From: Nyssa sinensis
Lineage: Eukaryota; Streptophyta; Magnoliopsida; Cornales; Nyssaceae
DNA: 64,000 nucleotides
Direction: 5' to 3'
Assembly (NCBI GenBank): GCA_008638375.1
Contig: CM018050.1
Location: 26,851,097-26,915,096, forward strand
The notes beneath the pieces were generated by a model, which was given only the letters and a program-made list of their open reading frames with translations, was not told where the DNA came from and did no database searches. Below are positions 23,998-36,143 of the stretch, piece after piece. Within the stretch, counting starts at the first letter, position 1. Each line of letters begins with the position of its first letter. The translations under genes were made by a program, and so were the position numbers.

Positions 23998-26900
23998 CTC
24001 CAAACATTGTTCTACAAGCTGCCTGCTCCTCGGATATTCACCACTTCTGTAGTATCCAACAGCCAGAAGATAAAGCTTTTCTCTCTTTTGCAATGGACTA
24101 CTAGTATTGGCTAATGAAGCTGCCAATGGCAAGTTATTCAGTCTCTGACAAGAATGCAGTTTAATAAACAAAATCATAAAGCATCAGGAAGAAGCAATAT
24201 AATAAAAAAATAAATAAATGAAGTCCACTGCATTACCAAGCTTCTAATATCACAAGATCAAGGTGAGCTAGAACATAAAGCAACAATGAGAAAGCAAAGA
24301 GACATTGCAATTACATGAAAAATGCTGATCATGAATCAAAAGAGAAAGATGGCGAGAACTGATAAGTTTAAACAAGTTGTCAACAAAATTATGGGGAAAT
24401 GCAGTAGATTTTGAGAACCAGACAAATCAGCCAAAAACATGACAAGCAGGATGCAATTCTAGTAAGAACATTAAGCAACATATTTTTCTCTCTTTTTTTT
24501 TCCTTTTAGCAAATAAAGAACACAACCACACAAGCAGAGTGAGGTAATATTTGGTAGTAAAGTTCAGTGACGGAGAGAACCCTTGTAGCAACCATTTGGT
24601 GCTGTGTTACTTTAGGGAGGGTGGACAGAGATGGTGTTGAAAATATATCCAAGTGTGTGTAGGTAAGATGCATTTCTAGAAAACTATCAAGGACTTTGTG
24701 AGCCAAGTAGCCAACAATAACAATGACTATGAATTCTGGAACAACAGCTCCTGTAAACAAGAAAGACCGAGTTCAAAAAAAAAAAATTTGTAGCCAACAT
24801 GAGGATGTTAAAATGAATGAGAGGAAAATTAGGGAATGAGTTCATATGGGATAATCTAAAACTTAGTCGGCATGCTTACAAAACAAGGAAGGCAACTAAG
24901 ATGGTAAGGATATGTACAACGAAGATCAGTAACATCAGTAACAGAAATGAGCATGGTGATAGTAAAAGTTTAGTTGTATGGCTTTTACACGGAGGGCACC
25001 AGGCCATGTAAACAATGATAATGATAATGAACATAGAACAAATAAAAGCACAGAAAAAACTCATAAGAAAAGAAAAAAAAATTAGTATTGAATCTATTAA
25101 TTCCCACCTTCCAGCATAGCTAGCCCACGCTGCACATCTTCAACTTGTCTGGAATGAGCAAGAGCCCATGATAACCTCATAATGCTTTCATTCTTCAGTT
25201 CATCAGAGACACCATTTGCAGCCTCTGCAACTTCTCTCTCACAGCCCTGCCAACACACCACAGACTTAAGACCAAAGGCAAAAGTAAGGAAAATCTAAAG
25301 AAATTCATATCAATGGTGATGGCTAAAAGAAAGGCCAATGAAGTCAGAACATCAAGAACAATCAATTGCTTCTTACTTCATTAACAAGTAAAAATTAACA
25401 ATTACCACAATGGCAAAGTTTTCACATATGTCAGAAATAAATAGATTTACCACTGGTTGTTTGGCTTACATGGTATCTCCTGCCACACCCCCCTCCCTCT
25501 CGGGCCAAAAAGCCCCAAAGAAAATATTCCTGCACTTATTTGGAACACCTTCAATACCTCTTACAGAAAAGGAAATTATAACATTATTAGGAAGAGAAGA
25601 AGGGTTCTTACACAGAGATTCCATATAATAATGAGGAGACATGTGCAATACTCTCACTAAGATCTATCAAAGCACTCGTTCTAAAAAGATAACCATCATA
25701 AGGCTCAACATACTGAGAGCCATTGAATGTATAAAGGACCAGGTGCCCAAACTGCAAAAACCAAAAAATGATAGCCCAATAAAATTGACACCAATTGATA
25801 GCTAATACGGAAAAAAAAAAATTCAGAATCTTACAACAGCCACATCAACCCCTCACACCATCAAAACAGTCCATGTTTTCAGTTTTAATTTCTATCATGT
25901 ATTTTCTCCCATCAAACATAGCACAAAGATTTACACACACACATTCCTTCATTCCTCATCACAAACCAGTTCCAACATTAACCAGCCTCAACACCAGGCT
26001 CCTTGTTTTCAGTATATCATTTTGATGGCACACAAAATAATTTTTTTACGAATATTAAAATGCATAATATAATTCCTTCCTGTCTGGCATTCTCTATTCA
26101 TCATATGGTAGGTGCAAACCAATCTAGACAAATTATGAAACCAAACAGATCACCATTAGCTAGTGTTGGTCTCCCCAATGTAGGGTACTGAGAGGAGTGG
26201 ACTTGAGTACACATTTAACCTTTGGTAATTTTTGCACAAAGCAACTGCCCAATGCTCATTTTCTGCCTCCGACAACAACCCTATTACTCCCCTAAATCTT
26301 TAACAATATGTTTGGAAGTTTTGGGATAGAAAAGAAAAGAGATGATAATTTAAAATAGAAGAAAAATGAGAAGATAAGAAAAGAGAATGATAATTTTCAT
26401 CCTGTTTGCATGCTTAGGAGAAAAATTGAAAGAAATTTATCATTCTCTTATTTGAATCGCTAGCGTGAGAAGAAAAAAATATAAATAGACTATTTAATAA
26501 TTATACAATTTTTGAATTAGTTGTCATAACTTTTAGTTCTTGCATTCAGGGTATATTTGGTATTTGAAAAAAAATATTAGTTAGTTTATTTTCTCTCCAA
26601 ACTAGTCTGCTTTTGGACGGATTGAAAAAGTGTCTAAAGGCTCAATCTGTCGCTTCAAATTTACTCAAATCTTCTCCTTTCCTTCCTTCATAAAACATCC
26701 AAACCAAAGATTTTGATATCACTCCACCTAAATCCCTTCTCCTTCCGCCAAATGTCCAACTTTCAGACCGCTTGAACTTTAAAAAAAATTAATAAAAAAT
26801 AAAAAGATTCCCAAGTGCCCTAAATAATTATCAATCCCAACCAATAAAAAGAATGATTACTCATCCGTCTATCAACAAAGAAACCAAACAGAAAAAACAA

Positions 26901-27253
26901 GGCATTCAAGCAAAATCTCCACACGTGTAATAAATAACACGGAGACTGCATAAAGCAACAAATTAATCACTATGAATTCTTAGTTTTGGACAAAGACAGA
27001 GACCCAAGTGCTAGAGCCGAGAAACCCTACGGTTTCGTTTGGTTGCTGTGCAAAATTGTGTTTCCTTATATTTTCCTACATTTCCTAGAAACCAAATGGA
27101 GGATAATTATTTAAACAAAAAAAAAAAAAGAGGAGATATGGAGGAATTTAGGAATGCTTACCGCGATGATGTCGCGACTGCACCAAGGGATCTGATCCCC
27201 GCCAACGAAGAAGCACCGATGGACTCGAAGAATCTGCCGACCTTAGCTTCCAT
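23998..27253 (-). pseudogene. FIS1: Mitochondrial fission 1 protein (FIS1) copy, broken
   Basis: Three exons encode most of FIS1, the tail-anchored TPR-like adaptor that recruits dynamin-type division proteins to mitochondria and peroxisomes. Exon 1 is 27253-27162 (MEAKVGRFFESIGA..., ending GCG before GTAAGC). Exon 2 is 25246-25108 (GCEREVAEAANGVSDEL... to HSRQVEDVQRGLAMLE). Exon 3 is 24119-23998 (REKLYLLAVGYYRSGEYPRS, RQLVEQCLE, then GTTTGT). Splice sites and phases fit. Exon 1 lacks one base in the run that should read GCTTTCTTC, which throws the protein out of frame after about 15 codons with no other in-frame ATG. The expected fourth exon, for the C-terminal helix and membrane anchor, was not found down to position 17,600. 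It is probably a pseudogene; a one-base assembly error in exon 1 is the main alternative. Confidence 0.82.
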
Positions 27254-29198
27254 GGATTTGCTTCTACTGTGAGGAATAAACCGAGACAACGATGGAGGAA
27301 ACAAGGAAGGAGAAGGAGCTCCGCGAAAGTGAGATCAAAGGGAGAAGAGATCACTATTTCTAGGTTCCTTCGGGGCCATTTTCATTGGAGAGAGAATAAA
27401 CTTTATGGCTGTGTTATACGGAATTTGAGAACTGATTTTACACGGTTACCCCTGTGCTCCCATCTTTGGAATTCTATTTTATGACAATAAGACGCAAAAA
27501 CTTAGAGTGTGCTCAAACTAACTTCTTTTTTTTTTTTTTACTTTAAAGTGAGATGAAATGGATGAAAAGAAAAAAAAAAAAAAGGGTGACTGCTATAGAT
27601 AATAAATTCTTTTACTCTAAGATAGTATAGGTTCACTAACCATTATATAAAATATCTCATTCAATTATATCTTGAAGTGAGAAAATAGAACAAAAAATAC
27701 ATTATGTACTATATTTTTCAAGGAGATGACAAATTAAAATATTTTTTCTTTATTCTTATTTTTAATAAACTCTCAAATAAGGGAATCATACCTTTCCTTC
27801 TTTATTTTCTCTCAGAACTCCTAAACAAGAAAAACGGTAATTACCTTCTTTTATTTCATTTTTTCGTCGATAACCACTAATACTGTAAAATCCAAAATGT
27901 GACAAAAAAATACTTATTTTTCAATCTGCATGCAATAATGTTTTACATATAATGTATAACAAATAAACATATATATATATATATATTACCTAAAACATTG
28001 TAATGCGAATGTTTATCTAAACAATTGGTAAATATGAGAAAAAATGTCATAATCATTTTTGTTTTGACAATTTATTCCAAATTACGAATCTTTATTTGTT
28101 ATGCTTAAATTGAGTCACACTGAGTATATTGATCTCTGAAGTGAGGAATCAAAAAATTTGAATGATATAATGAAAATTCCGAATATGGTGTTCACGCCAA
28201 TCTATAATTGTTTAGAATTGTGCAAGAAAGGTAATACACACGCATTATACTTTTTTTCACAAGGACAATATTACATACAAAAATATAAAACCTGATAATA
28301 TATACCAAATACTAAAAGTTTACATATCAAACTGTCATGTTCTGAGTCCCAGAGACTCGAGAAGTAATTGAAAATTATTTTTAAAATAATTAAACATGAT
28401 GTTAATTTAATACTTCAAAGACATTGGGACCTAATTAAAATAAATTACTAATTTTATTCTTTAAAAGTTCATGCTATTTTTTAAATAGTAAATACAAGTG
28501 TAGATTTTTTATTTTTTTGACTTGTTCGAATCTCACAACAATTGTTAACTACCATTTTACCCATGTAAAATGTGATATTCAACATTTATAGAGTCACACA
28601 TACCATTCATTCACTTCATGAAAATCTAAAAATATATGTCTAATTACACGTGTCAACTGAATAAGGGTACATCCGTCTGCTTCACAAATACTGGTAGGAA
28701 GACTTATTGGTTGACCTTGCTCATTGCTAGTTGTTTCACAACTTGCAGTCCTTGCATACAAATTACCATGAGTAGTAGGAGGTAAGTATTCTATTACCCA
28801 ATAAGAACATCTCTAAAACACACATTATATGAAAAACTAATGCAAGTTCCTGAGCATGACAATTTACAAATCAACTTAGAGTATGCTTATTAGCCCAATC
28901 ATAATAGTAACGAGTAGTATTAATATTTCTCAACTTCACACATCATCTTATTGCATATAAACTAATGCTAAAGTCTCTAATTATGATTTAGTAGTATGTC
29001 TCACATCCTGAAACCCTTCCTATGTGGATTGCAGATTGCGAAATGCGATCGACCATTTGGCCTTTGATTGTCCCAAGTTAAATGCATTTCTTTCTATCTT
29101 TAGTTTGCAGCAGACTTTCATGGGTTAATTCTATTTTATTTTTTTGAAATGCAAATACACTTGGCAGAGCATAACTAAATTTGAATTACACAATGTAC
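27254..29198. other. FIS1 upstream region and AT-rich intergenic DNA with LTR remnants
   Basis: The first ~200 bp would hold the 5' leader and promoter of the FIS1 copy. A TA run lies at about 27969-27985. TGTCATGTTCTGAGTCCCAG at about 28337 and CATCCTGAAACCCTTCCTAT at about 29004 resemble starts of large gypsy LTRs; the latter matches the solo LTR start ACGACCTGAAACCTACCCTA at 42943. No gene is seen. Confidence 0.4.
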
Positions 29199-29203
29199 AT
29201 CAC

Positions 29204-29640
29204 TGATGTTGCTCTTTTCTAGTCAGAGAGCCTCTCGTCCTTAGTTGCTTGTCAAGAACTTGAGATCAGTGGAAAACTGATGTTGCTCTTTTCTGGTCGG
29301 AGGTCCTCCCGTCCTTGGTTACTTGTCAAGAACTTGAGATCAGTGGGTCACCGAGAAGGCTCCGGTGGTAGCCGCTCTGATGATAAAATCAATAAATAAA
29401 ATAAAAACAATAACTCCAGAGAAGAAGTTGTATATGAATAGAAAGTGTACCTTATTGCTTTATTTATAGTATAGATCTCCTAAGTTGAGCAAGATTAGGA
29501 ATCGTGAAGATAGGGATTTGAAGATATCCTGTAGCTAATAGTTGCCATATTGAACTATGTTTCCTTATATTGAGGTCGGTAGCCTAAGGAAGGCGGTGAC
29601 CAGTTCAAAAATCCTTACCTTTGAATATCAATATTTGTTC
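29204..29640 (-). mobile_element. T2 3' LTR, truncated
   Basis: The piece aligns with 41962-42400 of the 5' LTR. It contains a 74-bp internal duplication (29204 and 29278) also present in the other LTR (41962 and 42036). The alignment stops at 29640, where the TGTCACACCCC end of another LTR begins. The remaining ~107 bp expected from the 5' LTR were not found at the other side of the insertion. Confidence 0.85.
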
Positions 29641-32635
29641 TGTCACACCCCGAATTTTTATAAGCCCAAGAAGTGAATAAAATGAATTTATTAACCAAAA
29701 AAAAAAAAAAAACTTAAAGCATCCTTTAATTCTCAGCGAAAAAAATTCATTATTCCATGCTCTAAGATCATTAACCAACCAAAAAAAACTTGAGAATCAT
29801 TTGAATATATTCTGAAAACTTTGTTTAGGCCTTTATACCTTTTGTGGTCAATTTCACCCAAACATATTTGGAGTCTCAAAGTGTAATTATTTTTAAAAAA
29901 AAGTACTCGTCGAGACTAGTCAGTTTAGACTTTTGAATCACTCAATTCATATTTGAAATGAATTTATATGAAAATCGGAAAGTTTGAAACAATCAAATAA
30001 AAAAAATAATTTAATTTCGGACGAACAATAACTGTGAGAAACCAGTAGCTAAAAGTGAACAGTAACCTTGAAGGTTACTGTTCACCTGGAGCAAAAATTC
30101 CACTTCAAAAAAATGCTGCTCCGAACCCCTTGATTCAAATCGAGTTTTCTCTCAATCTACAGATCCAAATGTAATGAAATCTATGCCAAAATCTTCCTTA
30201 TTGAGTCTAGTTTCTATACCATTTTGAATCACTGAAAGAGTCCACGTAGAACTCAAGTTACAATGAAAACACTACCCATAGGTCAGATTTTGCACACTTG
30301 AAGCAAAATCAATATAACTTTCTCATTTTAAAAGCTTTCAAAGTCCATGATATATATAAAAAAAAAAAAACTAAGAAATAGACCTATCTAGAAATGTAAG
30401 GCACTTTAATTAATTCAAAAGGACCAAAAAGTTATAGTCCCATGAAGTGGGCTAATCTGCCGAAATGATTTTGTAGAATCGAAATTAAGGCATGTTGTAT
30501 GCCGTTTGACATTCCTTCTAATTCTTCAAGCTATTTTAACCCCAAGTTTTTCATCCAAGTCTTTCAAGCCCCTTTTTACCCATTTTCGGCCCAATTTCCT
30601 AAGGTTTCTAAACCTCCATTTTAAGCACTTTTCTCACCCATTTCAAGGGTGTTTTACACACTTATCTAATGTTTAAATTTTTTGGAAATTCGAACATAAC
30701 CTCCTTTGTTTTTCTAAGTGTTTTTCTCACCTAATTTTCACAACATCCATATGTGTAAATGCATAAACAACCCACCCTCACTCGGTGGCCACAAGTTCAT
30801 CAAATTCAAACATACATTCTTTATTTTCAACATATCCATTTAGTACACATTAAACCAAAAACATCATACATTCATTTGGGTCTTAACCCATACATTTCAA
30901 AATGGCCCAAGGCCTATTGTTCACAATTTACTCAAGTCCAAATACAATAAATTAGGCTTATGCCCATACATTCAAAAATATGCCCCAAGGGCCAAATCTT
31001 CAACATAATCCATTTCTTCCATCCTTCAAGACTTAAACAAGTCTCAAGTGCTCGGGACCTCATCTAAAAAATGATATCCCACGAATGGGTCAGCTCAACA
31101 GCTGTTATAACATAATACTAAGACTAGCAACAAATTTAAGGGCATGGCATATGCAAGTATACAATTCAAGACTATAATCCCATTATCCCCCAATGCCATG
31201 CAATGTCTATATGCGTGACACACACATGCAACTCTATGCCACCCATGTCTCGCTTCATGGTCCTTCCCCGTTGGCCTGCAAGTACCACAGTATGTCTCGC
31301 TTTCACGGTCCGGACCCCGTTGGCATACGAGTACCAATGGTCGATTTTGGGTTTTTCACCACAAGATCTACACCCTCATAATGCATAACACCACGTGCTC
31401 AACCCACACCATGTTTTCAAAAGATCACATTATGCCAAAATGCAATGATCACATTATGTAATCTCAATATGATAATTTATCAAACACATGGTGTCCCTTT
31501 TTCAAGTCATGCAATTTATCCCACAAAATTTATAACTTTAAACTCCAAAGCATCATGCTCATAATATATGTCAAAACTAAACATTTTAACATATATCCAA
31601 ATCACAATCTCACAATTCTACTAGTTCACAAAAGACATAAATTTTTCATAAAGCACTAAAGCACCAAATCATCACATGGTCCAAACCACAAGGTGTGTCA
31701 ACATGCAAATGGGTTCCAAATTATAACAATACAATTTTATCAATGTAACACACTTCAATCAAGGCAACAAATCATCCAACAACACCAAGAACATATATAT
31801 CCCTAAACTCTCAATTCTAGGCTTTTCAAAGGAACTACCTTCTAGGTGGTTTCCTAACCTTAAATACACTCCCTAAACAGTCCAATAGCATGAAAAATTA
31901 CAAGAAAACTTAAATCCATTACTAGCTTAGCACTACATCATACGTAGATCAGTTTTTCTCAAACTTCCGAAGCTATGATTGCTAGATGGCCAAACTATTC
32001 AGTGAAAATATAGGTCTCGATAAGAGGAACAACTTCTCAGAAGGAACCTCGGCAAAAATCCCACTCGAAGAGTGTGTTTTAGAGGCTTGAAGCTTGAAGA
32101 ACTAGGGCTTTTTTTTCTCTCTCTCTCTATGAACGCGAGCTGCAGTAAATACAGAATGAAATCTATATAAAATTGAATCTAAGTGTTCTATTTATAGTGG
32201 AAGAGCAAAGGGCAAGGGGCAAAATGACCATTTTGCCTTTAATGAGCCCAAGGACCCCGTTACTCTACAACCCGTTCCGAAATACCTTCCATTTGATATT
32301 TTGTTTTAACCAATGTTCATAAAATTATTTTAAATGAAAATTTTCAAAAAAATAAATTTTCGCTTGTGGCCGGGTTTGGCCGTTTCCACCCGGGTCACTC
32401 GGATGCCCTTTTGGTCCAATTCTGGAAACTATTTTCGTTTTTGCCTAAAATTCGTACAAGCAGGTACATTATAATATTCTAAGCATATTTCTCTTCTATG
32501 ACACACTCCAAATATGCTTCTAAACATGTCAAACGGTGAAATAATGCATGAAAATGCTTTATTGGTAAAACCGTGCAAGAATGATGCCCTACCGGCAAAA
32601 ACAAAAAAATTTTTCTCATTCTTCAGATCTCTACA
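29641..32635 (-). mobile_element. 3.0-kb LTR of a second gypsy-type element, nested in T2
   Basis: On the minus strand this LTR starts TGTAGAGATCTGAAG at 32635 and ends GGGGTGTGACA at 29641. Directly before the start is the purine tract AAGGGGGGAAGGA, and before that CGAGATTTCTTT, the usual 3' end of gypsy pol, which marks it as a 3' LTR. A TATA box (CTATAAATAG) lies near 32195 on the minus strand. Frames inside are short and not recognisable. The matching 5' LTR is missing, so the element is truncated. Confidence 0.75.
30055..30085. repeat. Perfect 14-bp inverted repeat with 3-base loop
   Basis: GTGAACAGTAACCT and its exact complement AGGTTACTGTTCAC are separated by TGA. It lies in the interior of the nested 3.0-kb LTR. 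Confidence 0.95.
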
Positions 32636-33300
32636 TCCTTCCCCCCTTAAAGAAATCTCGTCTTGAAATTTAAAAATATACCTCTTCGACAAAATAATAA
32701 AAGATCAATTCAAAATGCATTGTAACATGGAGACATGCAACCTTACCCATGGATCATTCACCTCTCCCTCAGCCAGGCGATGTGGAATGTATTATCCCTC
32801 TCCCATTACCCCCTCCCCCCAAAGGAACCTCATCCAATTGGGCGGGCGTGCAGTGGCGTGCAGCCATCTCCACATTCCTTACTAGGGTCTAGTTCTGATC
32901 CCATCTGTAATGGCCCACTCCACATGGCACAATGCATAATGAAATCCTCAAACATGTTGGCCTATCCATGCCTAATTTTCCAAATCCACCCAAGTATCAT
33001 GACCCACCTCAATAATGCAACACAATAATAAAAATAAAGAAAAAATCCCAATGGTCACAAGGATACCTCAAAGTCTCCCACACATGTGATGACCACCTAA
33101 CTAACCTTATATCAAGCCATGCAATCATCTAGTAATTCATCACAATGTCATCAGTACATCACTTGCACTTCAACGCATTTCAATAATCTAATATCCTTTA
33201 AGTACTATAATGATCTATAAGACATTAATATCATAATCTTAAAGTAAAGCCATCATCATCCACCTTAGTCTATATACAACCGAGATTAAGTGTTATGCAT
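32636..33300 (-). mobile_element. Internal remnant (PPT and non-coding spacer) of the nested LTR element
   Basis: The first ~40 bp are the polypurine tract and last pol-like bases of the minus-strand element. The rest, C-rich with CCCCTCCCCCC near 32810, encodes nothing recognisable, as in a large non-autonomous derivative. Its right boundary against T2 cannot be placed exactly; T2 homology resumes by about 33420. Confidence 0.45.
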
Positions 33301-33386
33301 TAATAAAGATTAGCCTATTTATTTCAAACTTACATATATTAACTGAATATTCGAATGTAGGACAATGTAGTTTACGTACTCCAATC

Positions 33387-35176
33387 ATGAGACTTAAAGC
33401 AATACATCTAAGTTCAAACCTAGGAATAGGAGAGGCCGGCACATCGGGCAAGCCACATAGGAGAGAAGAGGGTGAGAGTGTCATGACTAAGGGTATACTA
33501 GATACCCTGAAAGTCAATTTTACCTTTTCTTATAATGTGCTCTGTAGGATACCAACGGTAATAGATCGCCCATCAGATATTGAGAAAATGGAGATCTGTG
33601 CCTACCTCGAATGGTTGGAAGTCGGTGTACGCTTTCCCTTCCATCCTTTAATGAATGAATTTTTCCACTGGTTCAAGATATGTCCAGCCGAACTAAACAT
33701 TAACAGTTGGAGGCATTTGATGGCATTTTTAGTTTTAAGACATTATAATGGAGTTAAGGTAAATCTAAACCTCAGTAGGAGTAATATGAACATGAAGTAC
33801 CTGAAGTCGGAAGGGATGTTCTAATGTCATTCGACAAAAAGTTCAAGCCCTTGACCTCGGTACCCACTTCCAATAAAACAAAGAACAAGTGGTATTTCTT
33901 CGTTAAGGATGGCTAGGAATACGAGGATTTCGAGAACATGAGTAACTTCTTTCCTCAGTACACTAGCTTCAAAGGTGAGCCTACCGAACTCAGACATTTA
34001 TACTTAATATTTTACTTCTATTCTAATCTGACTGAGAATGTTGAAAATTTTGTCTACCACAGATAAGAAGGCTTGGAGAAGGTCGATTTTCACTCTTGAT
34101 CTATAAGAAAAATATAGGAGGCTTCTCCACCTCCAAGACCATCCTCACTGACAACATTCTTACCCTCCAGAACTTCATGGATGCCGAACTTGTAAAAGAT
34201 AAGTCGAAGATCCTGAAGAAAATAGTCTTGACGAGCTCGACGCTAAGATCAAAACAAGTTAGGAGGACATCCACCCTTGCTAAACAAGCTCCTCCCCAAA
34301 ATAAGAGGAGGACTGAGGTAGGGGGATCCAGTTCTTCTGAACGTACAGTCTCAGAGGAATTGGCTCTGCCCATCATATGGCATGAACTTCTACCACCTCC
34401 AACCCCAACAGCGCGCTTTGGATCCTGAGGAAAATGAAAGATGGGCACAGTTCTTCCAGGGGTGGCCATGGTTGAAACTAGGGATGTCGCCATAAAGAAG
34501 GCTTGTGATGAGGCTTGGAGCTCCGCTATCAGTCGATTCAAGGGTCTGAAGCCTCGAAAGATTGCCAAAAACCTCCTAGTCTCTCAAATGAGGGTAAGAT
34601 TGTCCTGATCTGTGTTTTAGTTGATTTGTTCATATATATATATATATTTTATTAAACTTTCGTCCTTACTAACTTGTTTATTTTTCTTGTTTCGCAGGCT
34701 ACTCATGCCATGGCTACCATCATAGACTGCCCTAAAGAGTCAGAATGGGTGAACAAACTTCAGGCCGAGTTGGATGAAACAAGGTTCCAACTCGGGACTA
34801 CCTATTTTGCATCTCTTTTCTTTGAAAAGAAACTGAAAGAGTCCTTCACTACTCTCGTTATTCTAGAGTTACAGAAGAATGCCCTTGACCTTAAATTTTG
34901 AGTTTTAAATAAAGACTAGGAAACTCTAAAGTTGTTATTGCTCAGAAACTTGTTGCTAGCGTGCAAGCGGCGAGAGAAGAAACGGTGAGAGATCTGAGGG
35001 AAGAGGTGCAGAGACTAGGCGAAGAGTTTGCGGATCATGGATATGAAACTTTCAAAAGGAAGATCCAAAAGCTTTATCCTAACCTTGACATCTCTAGAGT
35101 AGATGAGGTTTCAGTGGATGAGCCTATGATGAGTCATCCTAAAGCTGCCCTGATGGAACCTGTAGATCCCAAGTAA
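33387..35176 (+). pseudogene. T2 antisense ORF (Transposase_28-like), spliced, broken
   Basis: This gene runs opposite to T2 gag-pol. Exon 1 (to 33974) matches the T1 antisense protein: RREEGESVMTKG, EICAYLEWLEVGVRFPFHPL, INSWRHLMAFLVL; the domain resembles the Pfam 'putative gypsy type transposon' family Transposase_28. Exon 1 has lost frame near 33820. Donor GTGAGC at 33975 and acceptor CTACCACAG at 34062 bound an 88-bp intron; exon 2 then gives KKAWRRSIFTLDL. A second intron runs from GTAAGA at 34594 to TTTCGCAG at 34697, followed by a coiled-coil-like exon 3 (ATHAMATIIDCPKESEWVNK, LQAELDETRFQLGTT). Both introns match T1 in position. The last stretch ends VDPK at 35176. Function is unknown. 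Confidence 0.75.
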
Positions 35177-35514
35177 GAAGCCCCTCTTGTAGAGGATCAT
35201 TAGTTAGGGAATTTTTTTTTTTGGTCTTCCGATTTTATAACTCTACCTTTTTTGAGATTTCTAATAAATGAAACTTCTGTTGCTTCAAACCTTGTGTCTA
35301 GTTAGATATCCTTGTGTTATATCTAAGTTTAAGATAATTTCTCTAATATCTAGGCTAGTAGAAAATATAAGCTCTTTTAGAGACTCCAAAGCACTTATAA
35401 GGTATTTTAGAAGGCTAAATAATAGGATATACATAACCACGACACTAATAATTCATAATATACAAACATACAATACTTGTAAATAAACAAGGTTTTTTTA
35501 AAAGTATGTATAAT

Positions 35515-36143
35515 GAGAAAATGGACCAGACCCATTACACTTGTAATGAATACAAGGTTTTTAGGGGTCTGTACATTAATGAAATGGACTAGACTTGTGG
35601 CACTTGTAATAGATATAAGGCTTTTAGGGGTCTGTACATTGGTGACATGTACTAGATCTATAGCACTTGTAATGGATACAAGGTTTGTAGGGGTACATTG
35701 GTGAAATGGACCAGACCTGTAGCACTTGTAATGGATACAAGGCTTTAGGGATCTGTACATTAGAGAAATAGATCAGACCTATAGCACTTGTAATGGATAC
35801 AAGGCTTTTAGGGATATGTGTATTGGTAAAATGGACCAAACCTGTAGCACTTATAATGGATACAAGGATTTTAGAAATTTGTATATTGGTGAAATGGACT
35901 AGACCTGTAGCACTTGTAATGGATACAAGGCTTTTAGGGATCTGTATATTAGAGAAATGAACCAGACCTGTAGCACTTGTAATGGATACAAGGCTTTTAA
36001 GGATCTGTACATTGGTAAAATGGACCAGACCTGTAGCACTTGTAATGAATACAAGGCTTTTAAGGGATCTGTACATTAGGTGAAATAGACCAAACCTGTA
36101 CCACTTGTAATGGATATAAAGCTTTGAGGGATCTGTACATTGG
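35515..36143 (-). repeat. T2 tandem array: ten ~63-bp monomers after pol
   Basis: Ten head-to-tail units of 58-64 bp, each with the form GAAATGGACCAGACCTGTAG, CACTTGTAATGGATACAAGG, CTTTTAGGGATCTGTACATT (plus strand). Each unit contains CTTGTA-ATGGA-TACAAG or a close variant, a 6-bp stem with a 5-base loop. The array lies between the integrase end and the antisense ORF. In pol orientation the units share a GGTCCAT...AATGTACAG core with the T1 array. Confidence 0.92.

Noticed and set aside
24506..26191. Several short frames between FIS1 exons
   Set aside because: They lie in FIS1 introns and lack similarity or splice support.
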